DNA of 64,000 bases, from the NCBI GenBank assembly GCA_949752795.1, contig OX457063.1, positions 70,083,783 to 70,147,782 on the forward strand, in the 5' to 3' direction. The notes under the pieces were generated by a model. The model saw only the letters and a program-made list of their open reading frames with translations, did not search any database and was not told the DNA's origin. This DNA is from Hyperoodon ampullatus (Eukaryota > Chordata > Mammalia > Artiodactyla > Ziphiidae). A program made the translations under genes and the position numbers. Below, one piece after another: positions 23,366-34,189 of this stretch (position 1 is the stretch's first letter; every line of letters begins with the position of its first letter).

Positions 23366-24100
23366 TTCTGATACTGTTCTGTTGAGGACTGTATTCACTT
23401 TGCAAAAATAGAGCCAGTGCTGTAATAAAACCAGGATTTATTTACCAGACACTCTAGAGTCTTGTTTCCAAGAATTTAACATCTGAACCTCTTGAAGACT
23501 GAAAATTAGTTATTCTGAAATGCTAAAGGAGAAGGAATGGAAATTCACTTTTTCCATTTAGAATTCTCGTGGCTGATCTCATCTCCATTCAGAGTGGTGT
23601 GTCTCTCTGCATATTTTATTAGAGTTCTGTTGCAGTTGAGTTAAAGTTGTGCCTGCCCCACTGCCCTGAGCCTGTGCATGGTATATGTCCCATAAATTTT
23701 TGCTGACTGGCTGACTGACCCAAGGCCCTCAGGAGAGATGTGAGGAGTGCTAAGGCAGCCGAGAGAAAGTGCAGAACCTCTCAGCAGCCAGGAATTGCAC
23801 CAGAAATGAAAAGGATAGGAAATCTAATTTCTGAAGAAAAGAAAAGGTACACAAGAATCTTTAAATTATCTGTGTCAGTGTTTGATTTTGTTGGTATGGA
23901 TAGTGGAGAATTGAGTCTTATTATTATTTTTTTGTCTTTAGTGGTAACCCAGTACATTATAAATCAATAAGCCTATGACTTTATCCTCCATTCTAAACTA
24001 ACCATTAGACTTTACAATAGAGCCCCTGGACCCTAGTAATAGATTTCTCCCTTCAGCATACTGAACTGAGGAATTCTAGGCATTTGAATATCAGATTTAT
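23366..24100. other. Non-coding, nothing recognised
   Basis: The 76-codon frame at 23740-23970 has no family signature and no promoter or splice context that I can support. A weak L2-like end (tgcctgccccactgccctg...ataaatttttgctgac) occurs near 23650-23715. Confidence 0.4.
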
Positions 24101-24116
24101 TTGAATTAACTGCTTT

Positions 24117-24321
24117 TTTTTTTTTTTTTTTGCGGTACGCAGGCCTCTCACTGCTGTGGCCTCCTCCGTTGTGGAGCACAGGCTCCGGACGCGCAGGCTC
24201 AGCGACCATAGCTCACGGGCCCAGCCGCTCCGCGGCATGCGGGATCCCCCGGACCGGGCCGCGAACCCGCGTCCCCTGCATTGTCAGGCGGACTCTCAAC
24301 CACTGCGCCACCAGGGAAGCC
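24117..24321 (-). mobile_element. CHR-type SINE
   Basis: T run (24114-24131), then gcggtacgcaggcctctcac, ending in ccaccagggaagcc. The duplication tgaattaactgcttt is at 24102-24116 and 24323-24337 without mismatch. Confidence 0.93.
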
Positions 24322-24337
24322 CTGAATTAACTGCTTT

Positions 24338-24892
24338 AATGTAGTTGTGTAGCCTCCTGTACCCATACACTCCTGATGAGTGAAATGCTAATATAAAGTT
24401 GAAGTTACAGAAGAACATGACTGTGATGTTCCTCCCCTAATTCATCTTTTTATCACCATCCTCTCCTAAGTCTCCCCCATCCCCACCACATACAAAACAC
24501 TCAGACATGTCAAAACCATTCTTGTTACTTTTTCTTATCTCCAGAGGAACTTGGAGACCATAATCTTAGTGATATCCAAACTCCAGGCTTACCAGTCTTT
24601 TTGATTTATCTTTCTACTTGTACTTTTTATTTTCTTCTAGTTATTTTGACCCCCAGATTCACAATATAGCCCTGAAATATGTCTTCTGGACTACTTTTGG
24701 GTCTCTATTCTATTCTGAGCTTTCTGTATTCTGAGCTTTGCCACATTTTTCATCTATGCTCTCTTTATCTCATGGCTAACTGTTTTTCCTAGGCCTTTTA
24801 TAGTTCTGTATAATACTTTTTGAATGTAATCCAGTATATTTCTACGTGATCAAAGGACCAATGGGGAAATTGAAGTTCTTTTGATCATTATA
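24338..24892. other. Non-coding, nothing recognised
   Basis: Pyrimidine-rich in places (around 24430-24500). A near-tandem ttctgtattctgagctt word occurs twice at 24707-24740. No gene seen. Confidence 0.4.
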
Positions 24893-25129
24893 ATAATAAG
24901 ATATTCACTGAGAATTTACTATGTGGCAAGTGCCATACTCTGTGTTTAATACTCATTTAATGATTACAACAGCCATAAGAATATACATATTATGAGGTGT
25001 GCATATTATGACTTATGGATGAGGGGAGCAAGTCTTTTATAGCATTAAGTAACTTACCCAAAGTCAACATAAAGCTACAAGGTAGAGCCACGCTGTGGAT
25101 CCATGTCTCTCTGACTCCAAAGATCATGA
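24893..25129 (-). repeat. MIR SINE, reversed, hosting the next SINE
   Basis: gagaatttactatgtggcaagtgcc, aatactcatttaatgatt, tagcattaagtaacttaccc and caaggtagagccacgctg follow reversed MIR order. The CHR SINE at 25130 cut into its end. Confidence 0.75.
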
Positions 25130-25344
25130 TTTTTTTTTTTTTTTTTTTTTTTTGCGGCATGCGGACCTCTCACTGTTGAGGCCTCTCCTGTTGCGGAGCA
25201 CAGGCTCTGGACGCACAGGCTCAGCGGCCATGGCTCATGGGCCCAGCCGCTCCGCGGCATGTGGGATCTTCCTGGACCGGGGCACGAACCCGCATCCCCT
25301 GCATCAGCAGGTGGACTCTCAACCACTGTGCCACCAGGGAAGCC
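25130..25344 (-). mobile_element. CHR-type SINE
   Basis: Long T run (25130-25153), then gcggcatgcggacctctcac, ending in ccaccagggaagcc. The catgat flank on both sides is a short or worn target duplication. Confidence 0.9.
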
Positions 25345-25350
25345 CATGAT

Positions 25351-26243
25351 ATTTATTTTTGTAGTGTTTCTTCTCTGTCATATTGTCTTACTGATTATTG
25401 GATTACTATTTAGGTTGGGGTTTGTGCCTTCCAACCATTGCAAAGAATATGTCCTTGTTAAAATTAGAAAATGACATTCTATTTATATGTGAAAGGCAGC
25501 TATCTCTATCACTATCTCTCCTGTGTGAGAGTTTATGCAGAGTGTCTATGTGGATTTCTTAGATAGGAATGTGCTGTCAGTAGTACATAGGAAATCCGCC
25601 AATACTGCTTGATTCCCCCTGGATGTTGTTTAGCCTGCACAGCCATTTATCTTGTGCCTTCAGTGCACTAGGGTGAAGACTAACTTTTCAAATGCAGTTC
25701 TACTTACATATGAGGGAAATGCAATCTGGTCTTCCTTGAGGGTTTGATTTTGGGAAGAAAGACAAGAGGCTAATCAAGGTTCTTCTACTTATAATTTCCT
25801 AGTGTTCCTTGCATGGGGTGTTTTCTCTGGCCAAATGAAAAGTCCCGACCCAAGGCAAACTAGGTGATTTCTAAAAATGATTCATTCCTTCTCACAGATT
25901 CAGGCATGAAATGCTTATGTGGTGTTTTAGCTACTATAGTAGGCAATGGGAGATGAATTGGATTGTAGGTATGTGTGGAGGATAACCATTTATTAAGAAC
26001 CACTTTAATGTTTTAATAGTAGCTAAAAATATAGGATCCAGGGAAGTGTCTCAGGATCAGGTATATTAATAGCAGTAAATATATATTTGTAGAGTGGATA
26101 AATTAATAAAATGAACAAATCAAAGGCTAAATTTGAGAGTCTAGAGTGGATTTATAGAAAGGAGATTAGAAGAAACTTTTAAAAATAGTCATATACTTTA
26201 TTCAAGCCTTAAGAGAATATATCCTGTAATAATAAAAGCATCA
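25351..26243. other. Non-coding, nothing recognised
   Basis: Unique-looking AT-rich DNA up to the L1-B target site agatataaggata at 26244-26256. Confidence 0.45.
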
Positions 26244-27465
26244 AGATATAAGGATAGAGGAGGAGCTTCAAGATGGCGGAAGAGTAAGACGCAGAGATCA
26301 CCTTCCTCTCCACAAATACATCACAAATACATCTACATGTGGAACAGCTCCTACAGAACACCTACTGAACGCTGCCAGAAGACCTCAGACTTCCCCAAAG
26401 GCAAGAAACTCCCCACGTACCTGGGTAGGGCAAAAGAAAAAAGAAAAAACAGAGACAAAAGGATAGGGATGGGACCTGCACCAGTGGGAGGGAGCCGTGA
26501 AGGAGGAAAGGTTTCCACACACTAGGAAGCCCCTTCGTGGGCGGAGATGGGGGATGGCGGAGGGGGTAAGCTTTGGAGCCACGGAGGAGAGCACAGCAAC
26601 AGGAGTGTGGAGGGCAAAGCGGAGAGATTCCCTCACAGAGGATCGGTGCCAACCAACACTCACCAGCCCGAGAGGCTTGTCTGCTCACCCACCGGGGCGG
26701 GCGGGGGCTGGGAAATGAGGCTCGGGCTTTGGGGGTCAGACCCGAGGGAGCGGACTGGGGTTGGCTGCATGAACACAGCCTGAAGGGGGCTAGTGCACCA
26801 CAGCTAGCTGGGAGGGAGTCCGGGAAAAGGTCTGGAGCTGCTGAAGAGACAAGAGACTTTTTCTTGCCTCTGTGTTTCCTGGTGCGTGAGGACAGGGGTT
26901 AACAGTGTTTCTTAAAGGAGCTCCAGAGACGGGTGTGAGCCATGGATATCAGCATGGACCCCATAGATGGGCATGGGATGCTAAGGCTGCTGCTGCAGCC
27001 ACCAAGAAACCTGTGTGCAAGCACAGGTCACTCTCCACACCTCCCCTCCCGGGAGCCTGTGTAGCCAGCCACTACCAGGGTCCCGTGATCCAGGGACAAC
27101 TTCCCTGGGAGAACACATGGCACGCATCAGGCTGGTGCAGTGTCACGCCGGCCTCTGCTGGTGCAGGCTCGCCCCTCATCCATACCCCTCCCTCCCCCGG
27201 GCCTGAGTGAGCAGAGCCCCTGAATCAGCTGCTCCGTTAACCCCGTCCTATCTGAGCGAAGAACAGATGCCCTCAGGCGACCTACACACAGAGGTGCGGC
27301 ACGTCCAAATCCAAAGCTGAACCCCGGGAGCTCTGTGAACAAAGGAGAAAGGGAAATTTCTCCCAGCAGCCTCAGGAGCAGTGGATTAAATCTCCACAGT
27401 CAACTTGATGTACCGTGCATCTGTGGAATACCTGTATAGACAACGAATCATCCCAAATTGAGGAG

Positions 27466-27485
27466 GTAGACTTTGGGAGCAAAGA

Positions 27486-27516
<31 letters not shown>

Positions 27517-27784
27517 TCCCTTTTTCTCTTTTTGTGAGTGTGTATGTGTATGCATCTGTGTGTGATTTTGTCTGTATAGCTTTGCTTTTACCATTAGTCC
27601 TAGGGTTCTGTCTGTCCATTTTTTTTGTTTTTTTTATTGCTTTAAAATTTTTTAATATTTTTTATTTTAATAACTTTATTCTATTTAACTTTATTTTATT
27701 TTTTTAATCTTCTTTCCTTCTTTCTTTCTTTTTTTTCTCTCTTTTATTCTGAGCTGTGTGGATTAAAGGCTCTTGGTGCTCCAG
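27466..27784 (+). other. Intron-like GT...AG segment in the L1-B 5' UTR, missing from L1-A
   Basis: Donor side is gag/gtagac, acceptor side gctccag/ccaagc. An alternating AT tract, T-rich blocks and a pyrimidine tract (about 27706-27752) lie between. The sequences on both sides match L1-A without a gap. The exact break can slide by two bases (AG repeated), and one placement gives GT...AG. This is either a spliced-out intron in L1-A's ancestor or a deletion. Confidence 0.55.
27485..27508. repeat. (AT)n microsatellite
   Basis: Twelve AT units followed by a T run, inside the L1-B 5' UTR. Confidence 0.95.
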
Positions 27785-28239
27785 CCAAGCATCAGGGCTG
27801 TGCCTCTGAGGTGGGAGAGCCAAGTTCAGGACACTGGTCCACAGGAGACCTCCCAGCTCCATGTATTATCAAATGGTGAAAATCTCCCAGAGATCTCAAT
27901 CTCAACGCCAAAACCCAGCTTCACTCAACGACTGGACAGTGCTGGACACCCTGTGCCAAACAACTAGCAAGACAGGAACACAACCCCATCCATTAGCACA
28001 GAGGCTGCCTAAAATCAGGCCACAGACACCCCAAAACACACCATCAGACTTGGACCTACCCACCAGAAAGACAAGACCCAGGCTCATCCACCAGAACACA
28101 GGCACTAGTCCCCTCCACCAGGAAGCCTACACAACCCACTGAACCAACCTTAGTCACTGGGGAGAGACACCAAAAACAACGGGAACTATGAACCTGCAGC
28201 CTATGAAAAGGAGACCCCAAACACAGTAAGTTAAGCAAA

Positions 28240-29127
28240 ATGAGAAGACAGAAAAACACACAGCAGATGAAGGAGCAAGGCAAAACCCCACAAGACCTAA
28301 CAAATGAAGAAGAAATAGGCAGTCTACCTGAAAAAGAATTCAGAATAATGATAGTAAAGATGATCCGAAATCTTGGAAGTAGAATAGAGAAAATACAAGA
28401 AATGTTTAACAAGGACCTAGAAGAACGAAAGAGGAAACAAACAATGATGCACAACACAATAAATGAAATAAAACATACTTTAGATGGGATCAATAGCAGA
28501 ATAACTGAGACAGAAGAACAGATAACTGACCTGGAAGATAAAATAATGGAAATAACTGCTGCAGAGCAAAATAAAGAAAAAAGAATGAAAAGAATTGAGG
28601 ACAGTCTCAGAGACCTTTAGGACAATATTAAATGCACCAACATTCGAATTATAGGGGTCCCAGAAGAAGAAGAGAAAAGAAAGGGACTGAGAAAATATTT
28701 GAAGATATTATAGTTGAAAACTTCCCTAATATGAGAAAGGAAATAGTTAATCAAGTCCAGGAAGCACAGAGAGTCCCATACAGGATAAATCCAAGGAGAA
28801 GCATGCCAAGACACATATTAATCAAACTATCAAAAATTAAATACAAAGAACAAATATTAAAAACAGCAAGGGAAAAACAACAAGTAACACACAAGGGAAT
28901 CCCCATAAGGTTAACAATTGATCTTTCAGCAGAAACTCTGCAAGCGAAAAGGAAGTGGCAGGAAATATTTAAAGTGATGAAGGAGAAAAGCCTACAACCA
29001 AGATTACCCAGGAAGGATCTCATTCAGATTTGATGGAGAAATTAAAACTTTTACAGAAAAGCAAAAGCTGAGAGAGTTCAGCACCACCAAACCAGCTTTA
29101 CAACAAATGCTAAAGGAACTTCTCTAG
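28240..29127 (+). pseudogene. L1-B ORF1, broken
   Basis: Starts [20 protein letters not shown] and follows the L1-A ORF1 closely through the coiled coil. It hits a TAG at 28618-28620, at the Leu-Trp of the intact version. The next part (28632-29033) is in another frame. A 4-base loss near 29010 (agattaccca where L1-A has agattactctaccca) shifts frame again. It therefore cannot make ORF1p. Confidence 0.92.
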
Positions 29128-29185
29128 GCAGGAAACTCAAGAGAAGGAAAAGACCTACAATAATAAACCCAAAACAATTAAGAAT

Positions 29186-32100
29186 ATCGGAATAGAAACA
29201 TACATACTGATAATTACCTTAAATGTAAATGGATTAAGTGCTCCAACCAAAAGACACAGACTGGCTGAATGGATACAAAAACAAGACCAGTATATATGCT
29301 GTCTACAAGAGACCCACTTCAGACCTAGGGACACATACAGACTGAAAGTGAGGGGTTGGAAAAAGATATTCCATGCAAATGGCAATCAAAAGAAAGCTGG
29401 AGTAGCAATTCTCATATCAGACAAAACAGACTTTACAATAAAGGCTATTACAAGAGACAAAGAAGGACACTACATAATGATCAAGGGATCGATCCAAGAA
29501 GAAGATATAACAATTGTAAATATTTATGCACCCAACATAGGAGCATGTCAATACATAAGGCAAATGCTAGCAGCCATAAATGGGGAAATCGACAGTAACA
29601 CAGTCATATTAGAGGACTTTAACACGCCACTTTCACCAATGGACAGATCATCCAAAATGAAATAAGGAAACACAAGCTTTAAATGATACATTAAACAAGA
29701 TGGGCTTAATTGATATTTATAGGCCATTCCATCCAAAAACAACAGAATACACATTCTTCTCAAGTGCTCATGGAACATTCTCCAGGATAGATCATGTCTT
29801 GTGTCACAAATCAAGCCTTGGTAAATTTAAGAAAATTGAAATCGTATCAAGTATCTTTTTCAACCACAACGCTGTGAGACTAGATGTCAATTACAGGAAA
29901 AAATTTGTAAAAAATACAAACCCATGGAGCCTAAACAATACACTACTTATTAAACAAGAGATCACTGAAGAAATCAAAGAGGAAATCAAAAACTACCAAA
30001 AACAAATAACAATGAAAACACGAAGACCCAAAACCTGTGGTTTACAGCAAAAGCAGTTGTAAAAGGGAGGTTTATAGCAATACAATCCTACCTCAAGAAA
30101 CAAGAAACATCTCAAATAAACAACCTAACCTTACACCTAAAGCAATTAGAGAAAGAAGAACAAAAAACCCCCCAAAGTTAGCAGAAGGAAATAAATCATA
30201 AAGATCAGATCAGAAATAAATGAAAAAGAAATGAAGGAAACGATAGCAAAGATCAATAAAACTAAAAGCTGGTTCTTTGAGAAGATAAACAAAATAGACA
30301 AACCATTAGCCAGACTCATCAAGAAAAAAAGGGAGAAGACTCAAATCAATAGAATTAGAAATGAAAAAGGAGAAGTAACAACTGACACTGCAGAAATACA
30401 AAAGATCATGAGAGATTACTACAAGAAACTCTAGGCCAAAAAAATGGACAACCTGGAGGAAATGGACAAATGCTTAGAAATGCACAACCTTCCGAGACTC
30501 AACCAGGAATAAATAGAAAATATGAACAGACCAATCACAAGCACTGAAATTAAAACTGTGATTAAAAATCTTCCAAAAAACAAAAGCCCAGGACGAGGTG
30601 GCTTTACAGACGAATTCCATGAAACATTTAGAGAAGAGCTAACACCTGTTCTTCTCAAACTCTTCCAAAATATAGCAGAGGGAGGAACACTCCCAAACTC
30701 ATTCTACAAGGCCACCATCACCCTGATACCAAAAGCAGACAAAGATGTCACAAAGAAATAAAACTACAGGCCAACATCACTGATGAATGTAGATGCAAAA
30801 ATCCTCAACAAAATACTAGCAAACAGAATCCAACAGCACATTGAAAGGATCATACACCATGATCAAGTGGGATTTATCCCAGGAATGCAAGGATTCTTCA
30901 AATACGCAAATCAATCAATGTGATACACCATATTAACAGATTGAAGGAGAAAGACCATATGATCATCTCAGTACGTGCAGAGAAAGCTTTCGACAAAATT
31001 CAACACCCATTTATGATAAAAACCCTGCAGAAAGTAGGCATAGAGGGAACTTTCCTCAACATAATAAAGGCCATATATGACAAAAACCCTGCAGAAAGTA
31101 GGCATAGAGGGAACTTTCCTCAACATAATAAAGGCCATATATGACAAACCCACAGCCAACATCGTCCTCAATGGTGAAAAACTGAAACCATTTCCACTAA
31201 GATCAGGAACAAGACAAGGTTGCCCACTCTCACCACTCTTATTCAACATAGTTTTGGAAGTTTTAGCCACAGCAATCAGAGAAGAAAAATAAATAAAAGA
31301 AATCCAAATCAGAAAAGAAGAAGTAAAGCCGTCACTGTTTGCAGATGACATGATACTATACATAGAGTATCCTAAAGATGCTACCAGAAAACTACTAGAG
31401 CTTATCAATGAATTTGGTAAAGTAGTAGGATACAAAATTAATGCAGAGAAATCTCTTGCATTCCTATACACTAATGATGAAAAATCTGAAAGTGAAATTA
31501 AGTAAACACTCCCATTTACCATTGCAACAAAAAGAATAGATTACCTAGGGATAAACCTACCTAAGGAGACAAAAGACCTGAATGCAGAAAATTATAAGAC
31601 ACTGATGAAAGAAATTACAGATGATACAAATAGATGGAGAGATATACCATGTTCTTGGATTGGAAGAATCAACACTGTGAAAACGACTCTACTACCGAAA
31701 GCAATCTACAGATTTAATGCAATCCCTTTCAAACTACCAATGGCATTTTTCACAGAACTAGAACAAAAAATTTCACAATTTGTATGGAAACACAAAAGAC
31801 TCCAAATAGCCAAAGCAACCTTGAGAAAGAAAAACAACTGGAGGAATCAAGCTCCCTGACTTCAGACTATACTACAAAGTTACAGTAATCAAGACAGTAT
31901 GGTACTGGCACAAAAACAAAAATATAAATGAATGGAACAGGATAGAAAGCAGAATTAAACCCACGCACATATGGTCACCTTATGTTTGATAAAGGAAACA
32001 GGAATATACAGTGGAGAAAAGACCACCTCTTCAATAAGTGGTGCTGGGAAAGCTGGACAGGTACGTGTAAAAGTATGAAATTAGAACACTCCCTAACACC

Positions 32101-33058
32101 ATACACAAAAATAAACTCAAAACGGATTAAAGACCTAAATGTAAGGCCAGACACTATAAAACTCTTAGAGGCAAACATAGGCAGAACACTCTATGACATA
32201 AATCACAGCAAGATCCTTTTTGACCCACCTCCTAGAGAAAGAGAGATAAAAACAAAAATAAACAAATGGGACCTAATGAAACTTAAAAGCTTTTGTACAG
32301 CAAAGGAAACCATAAACAAGACAAAAACACAACCCTCAGAATGGGAGAAAATATTTGCAAATGAAACAACTGACAAAGGATTAATCTCCAAAATTTACAA
32401 GCAGCTCATGAAGCTCAATATCAAAAAAACAAACAACCCAATCCAAAAATGGGCAGAAGACCTAAACAGACATTTCTCCAAGGAATGTATACAGATTGCC
32501 GACAAACACATGAAAGAATGCTCAACATCATTAATCATCAGAGAAATGCAAATCAAAACTACAATGAGATATCATCTCACACCAGTCAGAATGGCCATCA
32601 TCAAAAAATCTACAAACCATAAATGCTGGTGAGAGTGTGGAGATAAGGGAACCCTCTTGTACTTTTGGTGGGAATGTAAATTGATATAGCCACTATGGAG
32701 AACAGTATGGAGGTTCCTTAAAAAACTAAAAGTATAACTACCATATGACCCAGCAATCCCACTACTGGGCATATACCCTGAGAAAACCATAATTCAAAAA
32801 GAGTCATGTACCAGAATATTCATTGCAGCTCTATTTACAATAGCCAGGACATGGAAGCAACCTAAGTGTCCATCAACAGATGAATGGATAAAGAAGATGT
32901 GGCGCATATATACAATGGAATATTACTCAGCCATAAAAAGAAACGAAATTGAGTTATTTGTATTGAGGTGGATGGATGTAGAGTCTGTCATACAGAGTGA
33001 AGTAAGTCAGAAGGAGAAAAAGAAATACTGCGTGCTAACACATATATATGGAATCTAG
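29186..33058 (+). pseudogene. L1-B ORF2, broken in many places
   Basis: Aligns with L1-A ORF2 from the first residues to HIYGI and a TAG at 33056-33058. The start codon is ATC (29186-29188) where L1-A has ATG. In-frame or frame-ending stops occur near 29665, 30434, 30761, 31292, 31859 and 32634. A 64-bp tandem duplication at 31017-31144 shifts frame. The endonuclease region is recognisable (LQETH, NIYAPN; the GDFN motif reads EDFN), as are the FADD site (31338-31349) and a degraded C-terminal Cys region. It shares Asn (codon 29872-29874) before the catalytic His, as in L1-A. Confidence 0.93.
31017..31144 (+). repeat. 64-bp tandem duplication inside L1-B ORF2
   Basis: Two copies of a 64-base unit starting aaaaaccctgcagaaagtag and ending ggccatatatga. 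L1-A has one copy. Since 64 is not a multiple of 3, it breaks the reverse-transcriptase frame. Confidence 0.93.
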
Positions 33059-33512
33059 AAAAAGGCATGAAGAACCTAGGGTCAAGACGGGAATAAAGAC
33101 ACAGACCTACTAGAGGATGGACTTGAGGATTTGGGGAGGGGCAAGGGTAAGCTGTGACAAAGTGAGAGAGTGGCATGGACATATATACACTACCAAACGT
33201 AAATAGATAGCTAGTGGGAAGCAGCTGCATAGCACAGGGAGATTAGCTCGGTGCTTTGTGACCACCTAGAGGGGTGGGATAGGGAGGGTGGGAGGGAGGG
33301 AGATGGAAGAGGTAAGAGATATGGGAACATATGTATATATATAACTGATTCACTTTTTTATAAAGCAGAAACTAACACCATTGTTAAAGCAACTATACTC
33401 CAATAAAGTTGTTTTAAAAAAAAATGATATAAAGATAAATGTACAGCTCTTTTTAGTGTTTATAGAGACGAACACCTCAAGAGTGTTTATCAAGCATTAG
33501 AATGGTTGAGTA

Positions 33513-33729
33513 GGGGCTTCCCTGGTGGCGCAGTGGTTGGGAGTCCGCCTGCTGGTGCAGGGGACATGGGTTTGTGCCCCAGTCCGGGAGGATCCCACAT
33601 GCCGCAGAGCGGCTGGGCCCGTGAGCCCTGGCCGCTCAGCCTGCGCGGCCGGAGCCTGTGCTCCACAGCGGGAGAGGCCACAACAGTGAGAGGCCCGCGT
33701 ACCGCAAAAAAAAAAAAAAAAAAAAAAAA
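33513..33729 (+). mobile_element. CHR-type SINE, plus strand
   Basis: Starts ggcttccctggtggcgcagt, carries a B-box-like gggtttgtgcccc, and ends in gcgtaccgc with an A-tail. The duplication agaatggttgagta (33499-33512) recurs as agaatggttgaata (33729-33742). Confidence 0.93.
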
Positions 33730-33851
33730 GAATGGTTGAATAAATTTTCATATTTCTATTCTATAACACAGCTATTTAAAAATAGCTCTATATTTATTTC
33801 CTGGGAGTGAGATACATGAAATATTAAGTGAGAAAATAAGTTGTAGTGTGA

Positions 33852-33920
33852 TTGTATATATATGTATATACACACACATATATACTTTATATATATACGT
33901 ATATCTATACATGTATATGA
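33852..33920. repeat. Compound TA/CA microsatellite
   Basis: tatatatatgtatatacacacacatatatac and related alternating purine-pyrimidine sequence. It yields the frames at 33756-34108, which I do not consider genes. Confidence 0.8.
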
Positions 33921-34189
33921 CATCACCTGCTTTCTTTGTAAAAATAACACATAATTACGTATTTGTGTATGTATGTATATGCAAATATTTGAATGAACAC
34001 AGAGGAAGTTATTTCAGAGTAGGAATGAATGAGTTAAGGAAATCGCTAACTTGCTGTGCATACAACCTTGTGTGTTTGACTAGTTACGATAATATGCATT
34101 ATTTTTAATATGGTACTAAAAATCTTAAAGGGAGACTATAGTTCTAGTTAAGAGATCATTGATGCTTGAATGGAACAGCTTGCGTTGTT

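Larger units (their letters stand above)
26257..28239 (+). promoter_or_regulatory. L1-B 5' UTR / internal promoter, long form
   Basis: GC-rich first kilobase with the YY1-like AAGATGGC at 26270-26277, then an AT/T-rich segment (27466-27784), then a stretch leading to ORF1. It is about 0.5 kb longer than the L1-A 5' UTR. Almost all of the excess is in two blocks: 184 bp (about 26427-26618) and 319 bp. The frames at 26337-27342 do not resemble known proteins. Confidence 0.85.
26257..33424 (+). mobile_element. L1-B: full-length older LINE-1, plus strand
   Basis: Begins gaggaggagcttcaagatgg, then a long 5' UTR (to 28239), ORF1 locus (28240-29127), ORF2 locus (29186-33058) and a 3' UTR with AATAAA at 33402-33407 and a short A-tail. 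The duplication gatataaggata (left) versus gatataaagata (33426-33437) differs by one base. Stops, frameshifts and a lost ORF2 start show it is inactive and older than L1-A. It lies head-to-head with L1-A across 3.57 kb. Confidence 0.95.

Noticed and set aside
33756..34108. Tyrosine/isoleucine-rich frames on both strands
   Set aside because: Produced by the TA/CA microsatellite at 33852-33920.
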